Below are positions 34,001 through 46,849 of a DNA stretch of 64,000 nucleotides, in pieces. Positions within the stretch are counted from its first letter, which is position 1. Every line of letters starts with the position of its first letter. Under the pieces are notes generated by a model. The model saw nothing but the letters and a program-made list of their open reading frames with translations. It had not been told where the DNA came from and searched no databases. The position numbers and the translations under genes were made by a program. Source of the DNA: Symsagittifera roscoffensis (taxonomy: Eukaryota; Xenacoelomorpha; Acoela; Convolutidae); NCBI RefSeq assembly GCF_963678635.1, contig NC_087068.1, positions 48,065,224-48,129,223 of the forward strand, read 5' to 3'.

Positions 34001-37000
34001 AAGAGTTAATTTGTGATTGAATGTTTGGTCGTCATAACAATTTTTTCTGATTTACTTTTTTATGGTCTTTATCTCTTCTAACAACATTCGGTAGGAGTTC
34101 TAAAGTCTAGTTTTAAAATTTTTGGGTGATAGAGATGATCTTTTTTGTGTATATCCGCTAGAACATTATAAAATACAGAATGTTTTGATGGTATAGAGTT
34201 TTTTCTTCTGGATTTTTGATGCAATTGCTGTGAGCTTTGTGGAATTTCAAAACAAAATTTTGGGTGAATTTTTCTGGTGGTGCGTTTTTCTAGTTAATGT
34301 GTCTGGAGGATTTCATCCCGCTGTCCAACTTTTTTGGCGATTTAGAAGTTTTATTAAGATCAGTTTAAATCTATAGATTCTATGATTTGGAGTAGATTTT
34401 TGTGTAATTGGTGTTTTGATCCTAGAACTCAAATTTTTATACTCTGTTTGGGTGTATTTGATGACTTTACAATCTCTCGTTACAGCAGAGTCCTAATTCT
34501 GTTTAGAGAATAATCCTGAACTTGCGCGTAAATGATTCAATTTGTTTCTTCACTGATGTGACTGTAAAATTGCTGCACCTATTCCAAAATTGGATAAGTC
34601 ACAAATAACATAGAATGATTGATTTTCGTCCGAAATTCTAATTGATGTTTGTTCAATAATAGGCTTTTTAATTTCGTAAAACTGTACTTCACGTTCAGCT
34701 GTTCTTTCAAACTTTTTTTTGTTGCGTAGTATATTAAAAATTGGTCTGAGTTATATTTGCGATTTGTGTAAATTTTTACTTCAGATACTTAAGACGCCAA
34801 AAATCTTGGACGTTCTTTTTTCTGATAATAGCTGTAATTTAATGATGCATTAGTTCTGGATTTAGGAGGTATTAATGTTTTTTCTCTGATAAACTGCCCT
34901 AAAAGTTAGTTTGTTTTAGGAAAAAAATTGTCAAGAGGTGCTTTAATGTCTTCTGTTTGTAAAAATTGTTTTTTTTTTTCAAAAACTGCAAGAAATTGTG
35001 TTTGTATTTGTAATTGATTGAAAACACCGTCTAGACTTGTAGTGAAACTTTTTCTTAACAATGGCAGTCGAAATAATTTTTTCATAGAGGCTGAAAAAGC
35101 TGATGGACCTTTGGATATTCCATAGAAAAACCTGTTGGAGTCATATTGTTGGTTTCCTATGACTAAATTTTGCTTTCGTCGTGACTGCTCATCTAGGGGC
35201 ATTTGTTATATGCACCACTCATATCGGCAGTGATGTAGTTTTGTACAATAATCCTTGGGACAAGTATTTGTAGCGGTTCAGCTAGCCAGTTACTTTTGGA
35301 TTCGTCAATGAATGAATTTAGATATCGAGCAGCGAGCACTATCGTTAAAGTTTCACCTTTTGCTAAAAGGACAACTGGGTTTACAAATGTTTCGCCTTTT
35401 GCTGGTCTATGCTAATTGTCGAAATAATTTTTATTTGTCAAGAATGTCTAGAAGTTTTTCTACTTTTTCTTGTAAATTTTTGCGGACTTTACTTGCTTGG
35501 TAAAACTGTGTCTGGTTTTAGGGAAAGAGACAACGGGAAAAGAACATTTCGTACATCAATTTTTAAGTTGGCTGATAAATCAAAATGTTTTGATAGCAGA
35601 CTTGCTAGACTTTTATACTCATCTTGATTTATTTGAGAGTGCTGAAAGTTAAACACAATTAAAAACTGTTTTGTTCAGGTGCATATTTCGAGTTTTAAGA
35701 TATGGGTTTAAAAATTGGTTTTTCTTTGAAGTAAACTTTATTTCGTTTGATACATCGATATTGTTTTTCTGAGTAATTCTTCATTTAATATAGCAGATAG
35801 ACAAACAGGTAAAATATATAATAGACTATTCACTCTGTTTTTGATTCACGATATTTGATTTTTGATTCGCCATATGCTAGAAGTCCTAAGCGAAGTGTAA
35901 GTATAAATGCAATTTGTTGTATAAGTTATGTTCGATTTTATTTGGATTTAGGTTTTAGGTCTAGATGTTTTTGTTCATGTTATTACGCAAAAAAAAAGAA
36001 TTTGAACCGGAAGGAATTTGACATTTGATGTGTGACAAAATAAATATTCGTGTATATTGATCATTTTTGTATTTGTGGACATCAGATTTTGAAAATTATG
36101 CATGAATCCAATTAACGGTTTTAGAAGTTTCTTTCTTTGTTGTAATTGAGATAAAATCTTGAAAGAATGGTGGTTATTTTTGAAGTCTTTCGAAACAAGT
36201 TAATGTTGTAATCTTTTTCGTGTGTCTTGTTTTTTATAATTAGCTATTTAAAATAATATTTGATGGAAGAAATATAGTAGAAAAAAGAACGCATGATTTC
36301 GTTTATAAGAAAAAATATATCTGTAAAGTTTAATTATAAGATTATGTTTTTTTGATTAATTTTGCTGATTGTATTTGAAGCTTGATGTTTCCACAATTTT
36401 CAAAATTGTACCTTATGCTGTCTCCATGATGTTTGTTGTATTGTGAAGTGTCACAGGTGAATTTAAGAGTTGAACTTGTATCTTTTAATCAATTGTATCT
36501 AAGTTGATTCTTGTATCTATTTTATAAGAGTTGATTTTGCGCCTAAGTCAAATGAAAAAACTAATTCGAGGCCCGGATTTTGCGAAATTTTTGGGTTGAA
36601 CTGATTTTCTAAAAGAAGTATTAGTATCCAAGTAATCTCTCTTATTTGCTAACTTAGGCAACTTTTTTGTCAATTTTCATGAGGTTTCAAGTTTTTGTAT
36701 AAATAGTATAACTTGCGTGAGATGCTATCGCTTCTGAGATATGATTTGTATCAACCACTTGAGACTTTTTGGGTTTAATTGCCTTTAGATCTGGTTGATA
36801 ATTTGGATGCTTATTAGATTGAGTGGGAAATTTGTAATTATTTTCGGTTTTTTTATGTATTATTAGTGTACTTTCATTATTGCTATCTTCATCTGAGAAA
36901 ATTGAAGTTCAATGCTTTAATTGTAGATTTTGGATTTCTTTTGTTTCAACCCCCGGTTAATTAGTGGTTGTTTTAGAGTTGTTATATACTTAAGAAGGTT

Positions 37001-40000
37001 GTAGTTAAATCTTTGGGGTTTTGCTTTTGTGATTTTGATATAGTCGTCAGTTTGACGGTTTGTGAATTCTTATTTCGATATGGAGATAATAAAATATCTC
37101 GATATGCTCCATTATTATAACTTTTTTTTCTATTTGTAAAATATAAGACTTTTCTCAAGATCTGTTGTTCTTCCTTTAAGTATCGCTGTTATTTGATTTA
37201 TTTCTAGAAGGGTTGTTTGAATAATGTCTGTTTCGGTTATGTCTATTCCTAGAACGGTCATTTGAGTTATTTTTGTTACGATTGTTTGAGTATGATCATA
37301 TTCTACTGTAGATTTAATTTTTAGTTAAAAAATCAGTGGTGGTTTTCCTGAAGTGTTATCACTTTGATTTTTTCTGTAGGGTAAACTTTGATCTTTTTCT
37401 CTTGCATTGATAAAAAAATTTATTTGGTTTTTTATGTTTTGGTGGTCCATTTGACTTATCTTGTTGTTTTTGTCGACATGCAGCGATGCTGCGTCCGTAC
37501 CCTTTTCAATAATTCTACGTTTTTTGATTGAGGAATTATTTTTAAGCTTTAGGTTTCTGTCGAATATATTAAACATTTTTTTTCTGTTAGTTCATTTCCT
37601 GAATCTTGACTATTGTTTTTATGTGATGTAGTTGTTTGAGTTTTTAAAGCATATTGTGCTTTTAAGTGTCCGTTTGTTCTAATTTAATTGTGTTTTCTGC
37701 TCTATTTTGTCTACAATTTTTCTAAAATCAGTATCTGGTTCGCGACTTTGATGAAAGATGGTTGCTTTTGGTTTGAGTGCTTTTTTAGTATTTGTGGTGA
37801 TAAAAACTCTGTCAATTTAGGTTTATGAAATTGTGTGTATACAAAGAATATACTTTTCGTACAAATGTTTCTGTTTTTGCAGCTAGTTGCAAGATTATTT
37901 TGTTTCGTAATTTGAAGATTTCAATTTAGATAAAACTCTTTGATGTTATTTATTATTTTCTATTGATGAACCTGAAGACCAATTTTGGGCTATTCCATTG
38001 AGTGTTGTTTGTATTAGTGCTGTACGTCTAACAATCCCGTTCTAGTGAATATGTGTTTTTATAGGTTCTGGTGATATTTAAAATTAACTATGCTGGTACG
38101 CTTTTTGAATCGTCTTCAACAGAGTATTCAGAGTCTGTTTCTGTGAAAATCAAGAAGAATTTATTTGATGTAAATGATAATTCAAAAATAAGGTTTGAAT
38201 TAATTGTCATTTATAGTGATTTTGCTGTTTTTGTTGTTTGAGTAAATTTTGTGAGCTGGTTTCTTCTGATTTCCTAGTGTTGTAAGTGATATGGTAAGGG
38301 TATTTCAATTTTTTTTCACTGTGTTATTTTTGAGTAGTTATTGCGTTTTGTGATGATATGTTTTTGTTTTAAAATGTGGAAATTGATTTCACTGAGTATT
38401 TAGTTTTTCGCTGTCAAGTTCTTCGTGTGTCTATTTTTGATTCGAAAACTTCCGGTTGTTCCTTGTTGTACCACTGGTTTTTCTTTCGGTTAAAGTAATG
38501 TGATCTTTGTTTCGTTGTAGGAAAATAGTCTTCCACTTCTCAGAAATTGATTTGATTCTTTTGGCCATATGGTTTGTTTTGTTGAAAAAATGGCCTATTT
38601 TCAGATTGATCATTTTGAGTGTTCAATTTATCGTGAAAACTGAATAATTTTGAGTTTGTTTACAGTTTGAATTTGTTGGTGGTAATGAGTATGATATAAG
38701 GAATATGAAGTTTTTGTTCGAGCTTAATCTGCTAGGCGGTTACTAATAATATTAATTGCTAAAAAGTCATAATTTTGTTTTGAAAAATGATTTTCTTCTT
38801 AGTGCTTTCTGTTATCAGTACGTTTTTCCCCCATAGGTCCTTATGCTCCACAGATGATTATTTACTATGGTGGTCATATCTATAGTTTTACTATAGTGGG
38901 TATATCCATGTCCTTTAGGTTTTGTCGGACTTCATCAAGAAAATTCGAAAAAAATTATACATATCTTTTCCTTCATATGCATGTCGTGCTGTTTATGGTT
39001 TTGATGCGTAAAAAAATTCATTTTGGTCGAGGATGGAGAGTTAAATTTAAATTTTTGCTTTAAATAAAATCATCGGTGAAAGTTTACTTTGCTCATTGTA
39101 AATTTTGATGTTGCGTAATTTTAAGGTATTATGTGAACACTTTTGAAAAGCTTATCTCTATGTCATCTGTTTGCATTCTTTGCAATGGAGTACCATCATT
39201 TGAACCTGGGGGTAAAATTTTAATTGTGAATTTTTCATATTGTTAGGTTATGTTGCATAGATGGTATATTAAATGTCAAGTAAAGGCCTTTTAAACTTTT
39301 TATCGTGAAAGTCATGTTTGCGTTGACTATAGACTTTGCAAAAAAAATTGTTATGAGATTGTGACAAAATGCTACTTATCCTTAGGTTGGATCACTTACA
39401 GGATGTATGAAAACTAGAAGGCTAGAGACATCTTCAAATTTTTGTCGTGTTATTCATTTGTATTCCTGTTAATGTATAAGGTTCAATATGTCTTATGGGT
39501 TGATTCCAATTTTATGCTCGGACTGGTTCTGACTTTTTGGTGTTACTCATTCTTATTGAGTTTTTAGAGAAGATGCCGTTGTAGTTTTGGAGTCAGAAAA
39601 ATTACTTTCTTCACTTTTTCTTGTTTTTTTTGTGTCGTCAATAGATTTTTGAGTTGTTGAAATTTTCGTATTGTTGTCTGGTTCTAAAATTGCGTTGCTC
39701 TTTCTTGAAAAACTTCTATTAGAAATTTTTTTACGGAGGAAACTTTTTTTTTAGTGAATGTTTTTTCGGTTTAATAAAACCAACTTTTTCTTTGTGTAGT
39801 GTTACTGTAAGATCGTATCAGAATTTTTCAATCAGACAATCTTAGATAATTATTGTTTGTTCGTTTTGATATTGACATAAGAGTTAGTAGGGAAGGTTGA
39901 TGCAAATCCAGCTCTTAGTTGTTCTAGTTTTTCTCAAATTGTTAGTCCCTTTTTATGATTGTTAACCTAAATCTTCGAGTCGTGTGTTTTTTGTGACAAG

Positions 40001-40050
40001 ACTATTTGGGGATCACTTTTTTCAGAGATGTGTACGGCAAAAATAGTTAT
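34001..40050 (-). pseudogene. Ty3/Gypsy-type retrotransposon relic, gag-pol on the minus strand
   Basis: The whole stretch is T/G-rich on the plus strand, hence A/C-rich in coding sense. Reading the minus strand from right to left there are serine/threonine- and lysine-rich gag-like pieces (39.5-39.7 kb; 38431-38613). An arginine/asparagine-rich nucleocapsid-like stretch follows around 37.2-37.6 kb, then a linker with HPNYQPDLKAIKPKK near 36.8 kb, the RT at 34906-35260 and RNase H-like pieces below 34.9 kb. Frames are broken throughout. The integrase end would lie in or beyond the gap. A probable LTR lies at the right end (40190-40640). Length and order fit a Gypsy element of roughly 6 kb or more. 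Confidence 0.6.
34906..35260 (-). pseudogene. Gypsy-type reverse transcriptase domain, catalytic motif altered
   Basis: An open stretch of 98 codons plus an upstream out-of-frame piece with ADMSGAYNK, which fits the first RT aspartate motif. Within the open stretch QYDSNRFFYGISKGPSAFSA (residues 19-38) fits the template-grip/primer region typical of chromoviral and related Gypsy RTs (the usual FG-x-x-x-A-P-x-x-F region). SLDGVF at residues 56-61 stands where Y-x-D-D should be, so the tyrosine and one aspartate are lost. The downstream helix with EKKKQFLQTEDIKAPLDNFF fits the thumb. Clearly inactive. Confidence 0.75.
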
Positions 40051-40189
40051 TTGATCAGTTATTGTTGTTTCTGCTTATTTCCGCTTTGCGATGCAGGTTT
40101 GGTTTTCGTCGTTTTGTGATGGATGTTCGCTTTGATTATTGGCTTTGCTTTATCAGTCTCAAAGAGACGTGGAAAAAATCTATCTTTCA

Positions 40190-40640
40190 TCTCTTGATTT
40201 GTTTATTGGTTGCTAAACATAAACTAGGACTAGATATACTAGGAGACTCGTTGGTCGGACCCGATGGGTTTATGTCTGTCTGGCCCTCTTATAGAGTAAC
40301 ATTGATTAGGGTGCACCATCTGTCGGCATGCTATCTTTTTCGGCCGTATATGTTCGTGCAACTCCTTAGTCTAATACAAAACCTATTCTTTTTCCTATGT
40401 TTTCTAGTCTCATTAAATCTGGAGGTATATTGGCTTATTGCAACGTTAGAGGAGAGAAGAAAACAACAGATTTCACTTTTTGTTCTTAATTCTCTGAACC
40501 ACTAGAAAACAAATATAGAGTAAAATTTAGTCAAGGATCATGATTGGTTACTAATGATTATTTGACAGGGAAATAGAATATAAATAAAATAACTAGTTTC
40601 AAACTGGTTCCATTTAGTACTTGAATAAATATTGATCAAT
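40190..40640 (-). repeat. LTR-like dispersed repeat, copy 1
   Basis: Anchors such as atgctatc, ttcgtgcaactccttagtct, cattaaatctggaggtatat and ggttccat reappear in the same order at 62130-62490. It lies at the 5' side of the minus-strand Gypsy relic, where an LTR is expected. Clean TG/CA ends, a primer-binding site and target duplications were not established. A 147-codon open stretch overlaps it at 40062-40505 but is hydrophobic and not conserved in the second copy. Confidence 0.5.
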
Positions 40641-41341
40641 AATAACCTCAAGGGAATTGAAGGAGTGTCTCACGTAGTAATGCTCTTGTAAATACTCGTT
40701 CACTTTTTCATTTCTTGAAAAGTAAAAAGCTGTGTCTCCAAACCATTGAAATAAATCTAAAATGTAATCTGCCATAATTTCAGTTCAAATTCGATTTTTT
40801 GATAACTTGGCAGGAAATCAAAAATATTACACTGCAACTTAATTTTTACTATTTAAATAAATGTTGTAGCCTCCTGATCATTGTTTTTTTTAATGAATAT
40901 GTGGTTTTGATTGAAAAATCATCACCGCAGGAACCGTTTTACAATGACGCCATTCACATATATTCATTCTTTTTTAAATAACTAGATTATAAACATTGAT
41001 ACCGCTCAAATGTTGAGAAAGCAAGTGTTAAAATTGATTCACGAACCATTTTTAGACGATTATTGTTTTTATTTTGCCCACGGCTCTTAAAAAAAGGTTG
41101 AGTTATTTTGAAAAAAAATGCTTATTGCCTCAGGAACCGCTTCTCATTCCCGCAAGCTCCCATAGAGATATCTTTTACCTAGTTCGTACGTAAAAATAAT
41201 TGATACCATCTAGATGGAACGGTTGCAAAATAACAAATCAATTCACGATTGATTTTAAGTCACAAGTTTACCAAAAAATTGTTCATATTGCACTCATGAA
41301 GTTCTTGAGAGCTAAAGTGAGTCAAAGTAAGAAAAGGATAT
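40641..41341. other. No gene recognised
   Basis: AT-rich sequence without recognisable features between the LTR-like repeat and the MITE. Confidence 0.5.
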
Positions 41342-41939
41342 CCCGGGTTGAATTCCACCCAAAAAAAAACGCTTATCATACAAAACTCATAGGAGAAAAA
41401 GTCTTCTCAATCACAAGCGAGTGTTTTTTTTCAAAAACACAATTATTAAGTTTATTTTTCATATATCAAAATAAACTTAAATTTGTTTTGAAAGACAAGC
41501 CTATTTTTTCAACCACCAAAACTTTTCTCATCCCCTGAACCTACGCTTTTACTATATAACTCAAATAAAAATTTCAATATGGATAAAACACAAAAACTTT
41601 TTTTTTGCATTTTCACTTATAGGAATTAGGCCTGTCATACATTTTCATGGAGTATGCAAAAAATGATTACAATCTCAATGTATTAAAAAACTGTCTTTGT
41701 TATTTTTACACGTTTTTGTAATAGAAAACATGGCGAAAAAAGCGTGTTATTTTACTCCATGATATTTTACTCCAGAGTGTGGCAAAAAAAATGTGTTATG
41801 AAGTTTCATAGTATAGAAAAAAAACGCTCATTTAGCTATTTTCAAACAATTTATTTCGGTCTTTGAAATGGTATGACTTGTATGAGAAGCATTTTTTCAG
41901 AGTATAAACTTTTTGACAAGCTAAATTGTCATCCCGGGC
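41342..41939. mobile_element. Large palindromic MITE with CCCGGG termini
   Basis: It begins cccgggttgaattccaccc and ends taaattgtcatcccggg, so the ends are imperfect inverted repeats (about 598 bp). The interior alternates cgcttatcatacaaaactc and ttgacaagc/tatgagaagc motifs on both strands and contains ccagagtgtggcaaaa, whose reverse complement occurs in each complete unit of the array at the start of the window. No transposase and no firm target duplication. Confidence 0.65.
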
Positions 41940-42184
41940 AGTTAACTTTTTAAAATGGTAGATAATAGTGAATCAATCGACAAGATTAAAGTAAGAAAAA
42001 ATAGAAGCTAAGTTTTTAATCGTTTCAAAGGTTTTCCCGATCAAAGTTGTTCACCAGCTCATGTCAAGAAAGAGGTCGTTCGACAAATTATCAGGTTTAA
42101 TCAAGTGAGAATTCGAAAAGTAACATCCAAAAAAGCCATTAAAATTGGATGTGAAAAAAACATAGAAAATCGAAATAAAAAAGG

Positions 42185-42735
42185 GACTGCTCGTACCAGG
42201 GCGAAGCCCTCAATGTTCCGACCGCCTTTTCATGTTTATGGAGCAGTAATAACATTTAAGAAACTAAATGAAAAAAAAAAAAATGAAATTTTTTTTTCTA
42301 AAATTTGAATTTTTTTAAATGAAAATCATCCCCCCACACGCCATATTAAGTACAAAAGGATAGATTTCGCTCCTTGTAACAAATCAATTATGGCAAATAA
42401 GCTTCTTTCAACCAATTTGGAACGATTTCTAAGACGGATTAACTCTCCTCTTACGCGTTAAAAGCGCGAAGTATATCGCGCGTTAATTGTCCCAAATTGG
42501 CCAAAATGGCAATCTTTAAACCCCCGTAATTTTACGAAAAATGATCTTAGGTGAAATAACTTTTCAAATTTAAGCTCAGGACAACAATACTTTTCGAATA
42601 ATATAAAAAAATTTCGTCAAAAATGGCTAGTTAAAAAGTCGAAATTTGTCTGAAGAAAACAAAACCCACCCCGAGCACAAATATTCCGTTACTTTCGTAC
42701 CGAAAGTCGGAACAACAAGACTGCTCGTAAACTGG
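42185..42735 (+). repeat. Dispersed repeat R, longest copy
   Basis: Its left 200 bp match 33595-33800 (same orientation, up to the gap) and its right 130 bp match 15490-15605 as reverse complement. The middle contains an acgcgttaaaagcgcgaag...cgcgcgtt stretch with partial dyad symmetry (about 42455-42486). No coding capacity recognised. Confidence 0.75.
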
Positions 42736-43996
42736 GGCAAAAACCTGAATGATCAGACTGATCGTTAATCCATATCGAATAGTTTTTATAAAAAAAAAAG
42801 CTTTTGGAGAACTATACATTTTGAACAACAAAACATCAATTTTCAAACTCCCAAAACTTTGCAAGAAAAACGGAGCTAAAGTATAATTTATATTTGGATT
42901 TAAGTGCGTCGATATATTCATTGGAGCATGAAAATTTTTTAATAAAATTTATTTATCCGATTGCCAACAATTTACCGGTAAAAAACCACCACGAGCGTGA
43001 AAATTTGGTTTTCTCAGAAACTCGGAAAACCAAGATGAAATCTGAATGGCCCGCCCGTGTCCAAGATTGCGAAAAAATCAACCTAAGTAGCTGGAACAAT
43101 TACGTTACGAGGCCATATAGTACTTAGTGAATTTTCAGCGGGATTCAGCAGGAAAGACGCCCTCTTTGTTCTTATTTGTTCTTTCGTAATTTAATCGTTC
43201 CATCAAATTTTTACCATGTATATAGAGTGGTTAGTAGTAGATGTTGGAGTTGAAGTGGGGGTGGGGGGGGGGGGGGGGTTGCTGGAGATCCACTTGCTTA
43301 ATGATAGAGAGTAAATTATCTAGTCTTCAAGCTATGTGTCAACATTGCGTATAGAGTCTACAATGCATGAAGATAGGGAATACAATATCTAAAGTTTCAT
43401 TGTAAGAGAATGGGAGGAAAACTGGTGTCTTTTGGTTTTTGTGTCAAAGTCTGAAGTTTTTGGAAGAAATTGGAGTGCGCGTAATCTAATTCGTGATATC
43501 ATTATTGTATCACGTGCGGATTGTAAACTGAACGTTTTGTATTTAGTTTTAAGATCATAGTAAGTCAATGGTAAAAATTTTTGCGCAAAACTTGAGATTT
43601 TTTATCAAAAAAACTTCGAAAAGCAGGATTTAATCTAATTGGGTCTCTGACTTGTTTTATATGGATTACTTATCATCGATCTAGCGGATAACTACAGAAA
43701 CTTCAAAAATCAAATTTGAAAAAAAAAACATAAGAAGAATCAGCAAAGTAAAAAACTTCGTCCGATAGAGCTATTGTGATCCAGTGTTCTCCTCGATAAT
43801 TGCTTGTATCTGAGTTGATTATTGAGAAACTTTGTCAGGGATAAGATCCCATGTACTTGAACCAGAGTTCAAAAATATTTTCAACAGTTTAAACAAAAAC
43901 TACCCATCTTTTCAATTGTTAACTGATTTACATCTAAAAACTACGAAACTAATCGTTTGATAGTACAATTCAGAATAAAAAAGTAAGATTGATGAC
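42736..43996. other. No gene recognised; contains a 16-G homopolymer
   Basis: A run of 16 G (43263-43278) is preceded by gtggggg. The minus strand of 43.78-43.99 kb may be decayed coding sequence of the neighbouring virus-derived element, but nothing could be assigned. Confidence 0.6.
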
Positions 43997-44182
43997 TTAT
44001 TTGCATTTGGGTACTGAATCAAGTAAGTCCCAAACACAAATATCATGTGCTGGATAAACTTTATTGAATACTGCTTTACAGTCTGGGTTATAGTAGATTC
44101 TCGAGTTTTCAATTAAGCAGCAACTATTGTCTACTTTCGCTGGATATTTAGGTCTGAAGTTTAAGAAAAATAGATAGTTCAA
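43997..44182 (-). pseudogene. Unrecognised coding-like ORF next to the capsid relic
   Basis: A 61-codon minus-strand stretch whose composition is protein-like (tyrosines, prolines, paired cysteines; for example FRPKYPAKVDNSCC and PAHDICVWDLLD), unlike the low-complexity spurious frames around it. It lies immediately downstream of the capsid-like relic on the same strand and may be part of the same element. I do not recognise the family. Confidence 0.35.
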
Positions 44183-44259
44183 AGAGAAGAACTATGAAAA
44201 AACCCAAAAAATTTGCCAAATTTCTAAAAGAACTTTAAAATTCAAAAAAACTGAACCAT

Positions 44260-45572
44260 TTCAAAGTTTGTTCAAAATTTGTCCATTTAATTTTTTGATA
44301 GTCTTTCTCCCAAGACTATCACATCCGTTACTTGCTCCAAGGGAAACTAGAAAAACCGTTCTATTCTAAAGTTTTCTCCTCTAACTTCTGAATAATGCAA
44401 CTGTTCAGCTGCATCCTTTAGCAAAGTCATGTCATAAACTACAACATAGTGACTATGAAATTCTTCCATAGGAAGAGCTGGAAAACCTTTGTTTGAACTG
44501 CATTGCTTTCCTTGCTGTAACAAGGGGCGACTAAAAGCAGTTGTATCTAATGAAACAATTGCTCTTCCACTCCGAAAAAATTTAAGCAATGTAAGCTATC
44601 TTATATGAAATTATTGATAGTTGAAAGGATTTTCATGACAAGATCCCGCAACAATTGAATTTTTATTCATTGCAACTGCTCTTTGTCTTACTGGAGCGTT
44701 TTTGATAAAATGTTCCTATACAACTTGGTTTTAAAGAGATGGAATGGTAAAGGGTCTTGATATATTTTACATGTAACTGTATTGAGCGGTTTCTCTTTCC
44801 AGATTCCATTGCAAGTTTTGATGATTATGTTTAGCTACTAAACTTTGTCTAGTAAATAGCGAACAATCTACAAAATTCAGATTTATATTTGGATTATCAG
44901 ACACCATGTAAAATTTAAGTCTAACTCGGGTAAGTTTAATTCGAACTTTGTATTTGTTGGTAAAAAGTTTTCGCAAATAAATATTTCAATGGCGAATCTC
45001 CCATATAGTGCAAGTTTTTCCTGTTCCTAAGGAATTCACTCTATCAGTGAAATGATTTATATCAAATGCCTTCAGTTATTCTTCAAATCTGTATCCAAGA
45101 CATGCAACTATTTCTTTATTACTCACTGCCATCGAGTTGAATTCGTTCGATGTTTATTACTTATGAGAATATAATCCAGTGGCGTTGTAAGCCAATGTGT
45201 CGTTTAAATAAACTTCACAATTGGAGAAAAGAGAATATAATACACTTTATACATTAGTTAAGTAGGGTTCTGGTTCCGCATCTGAATCATTTTGTGACTT
45301 TGCTTTATGTTCCGACTTCTTTTTTTGTAATCACACAACTTTCCCTTGAACAGTTGAGGCTCTAAAAGAAAATGGGTATCACGCATATCCAAGTAGAGAA
45401 AACTATCCGTTTCAAATACACACTTAAAATTTCTTTCATCTACAGAAGTACTGGAATTTATTTCTAGCGTGTAAGATGAAGTATTTGTTTGCAATACAGG
45501 GAATTTATCAAAAATCAAAGAAGACTTTGTAAAAGCCCCGTACTGAAATTGGCTACTTTGCGTTAAACTCAT
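44260..45572 (-). pseudogene. Polinton/Maverick-like major capsid protein relic (double jelly-roll type)
   Basis: Three main pieces on the minus strand lie in N-to-C order: 45258-45572, 44767-44976 and 44347-44589, with a C-terminal tail to about 44260. The first starts at an ATG (MSLTQSSQFQYG) and runs into a YLDMRDTHFLLEPQ segment. A short piece with SLFSNCEVYLNDTLAYNA follows near 45.2 kb. The middle piece has NLNFVDCSLFTRQSLVAKHN. The last has SGRAIVSLDTTAFSRP and AAEQLHYSEVRGENFR. These are hallmarks of the capsid protein family that animal databases often carry as F54H12.2-like proteins, now understood as the Polinton/adintovirus-type capsid. Stops and frameshifts separate the pieces, so the gene is dead. 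In an intact element it would build the virion shell. Assigned from memory of the family, without a search. Confidence 0.65.
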
Positions 45573-45599
45573 TTTGTTTTGTCAGAAAAGTTTTTGCGA

Positions 45600-46849
45600 G
45601 AGCGACCGTTTTTCTACCTACTTTTTCACAAAAATGAAATGACTCTGATGATTCTACTAGAACTACGCTTGAATTTAGTTCTTCCACCACCAAAATAATT
45701 CCAAAACGTTTTTGTTCCCACATCTCTCGAAAAATTTTTGAGTTTCTGCGTCCACTAACATGTCTCCAGTCTCTGGAGCCGCGATTTCATACAAATTTGT
45801 TAAGGTCTTTTTGCAGCTGGGATTATATATTTTTCAATAGAGGGGGATTGCAGTTCTCCAAATGTCTGCGCAACAGTGCCGAAACCTCTTCCACTTTGAC
45901 TTGTCCTCAAAAAAATGGGAAAATCAGCTGAATTTTGAGCAACCATTTTGCATGAAGTATGATTCAAAAAGGATTAATCGCAATCTTGCGGAACAGAGAA
46001 CAACTTGTGGAGTTTCTACGGATGCAAAAGGATTTTTTTTTCACTTGTACCATCTCTTAGTTTTTTTATTCCTTTGTTAATTCCTAATATTCCTAAGGAA
46101 AATTTATTAATTAATAAATAAAATGTAAGTTTTTAAAGGACATATAAACCGTGTACTCTCCCGTAGATAATATATTTTCAATTTTCCACTTTTTTTGAAG
46201 ATGAAAAGAATACAACGCAGAGTAGGAGTTTTTGTATAACCGACTATATTATAATTTATATATCACTATATATCACCAGGTAAGGTATTCCTATATTGTC
46301 GTAAGAATACTTAAAACGATGTTGTCTTTTTTCACTCATTATAAATCGTATTTCACTTCATTCTAATCCCAACCAAGAAGGTGACTCAAATCAGAACTTT
46401 GCAAAAATAAACACTGATTGATCCTGAGGTAAATGAACGGTTCTCTTTTGAGTATTTTATCTACTGATGCATATATTCCGTTAGATTCAAATGCTTAGGC
46501 ACCTAGACATGCTCGAAACATGTTGCTCATGGTTACAACTATATCAACAAAACTAGATACAATCCTGGTTCAATTTGCATCGGTTTAATATTTTTTTTCT
46601 CCTCAAATTTTTCTTTCCAATCTAGGAATGTAATTTTTCTCCAAGTAACATCATGGTGCAATGAAGGGTCGGACAATTCTGAAATAGCAACCTCACTTTT
46701 TCCTTTCAAAACTGCTTATTTAGGCAGAGAATCTGTGAGAAAACCAGTACTATTACCCGGGTAATAGTTTAAAGAAGCATTACTATGAAACTAGCTAAAA
46801 AAAAGGCATCTACGAACACTGATCGATACAAATTCAACTTGAAAAATAA
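45600..46849 (-). other. Decayed region between capsid and integrase relics
   Basis: The minus strand shows protein-like fragments in shifting frames (for example PLLKNI and FASVETPQVVLCSARLRL in 45.8-46.05 kb). A minor capsid or other structural gene is often adjacent to the major capsid in these elements, but I could not identify one. The 72-codon plus-strand open stretch at 45862-46080 is most likely a shadow. Confidence 0.3.

Noticed and set aside
40062-40505. 147-codon hydrophobic plus-strand ORF as a membrane protein gene
   Set aside because: It overlaps the LTR-like repeat whose second copy (62.1 kb) does not keep the frame; T-rich DNA produces hydrophobic translations.
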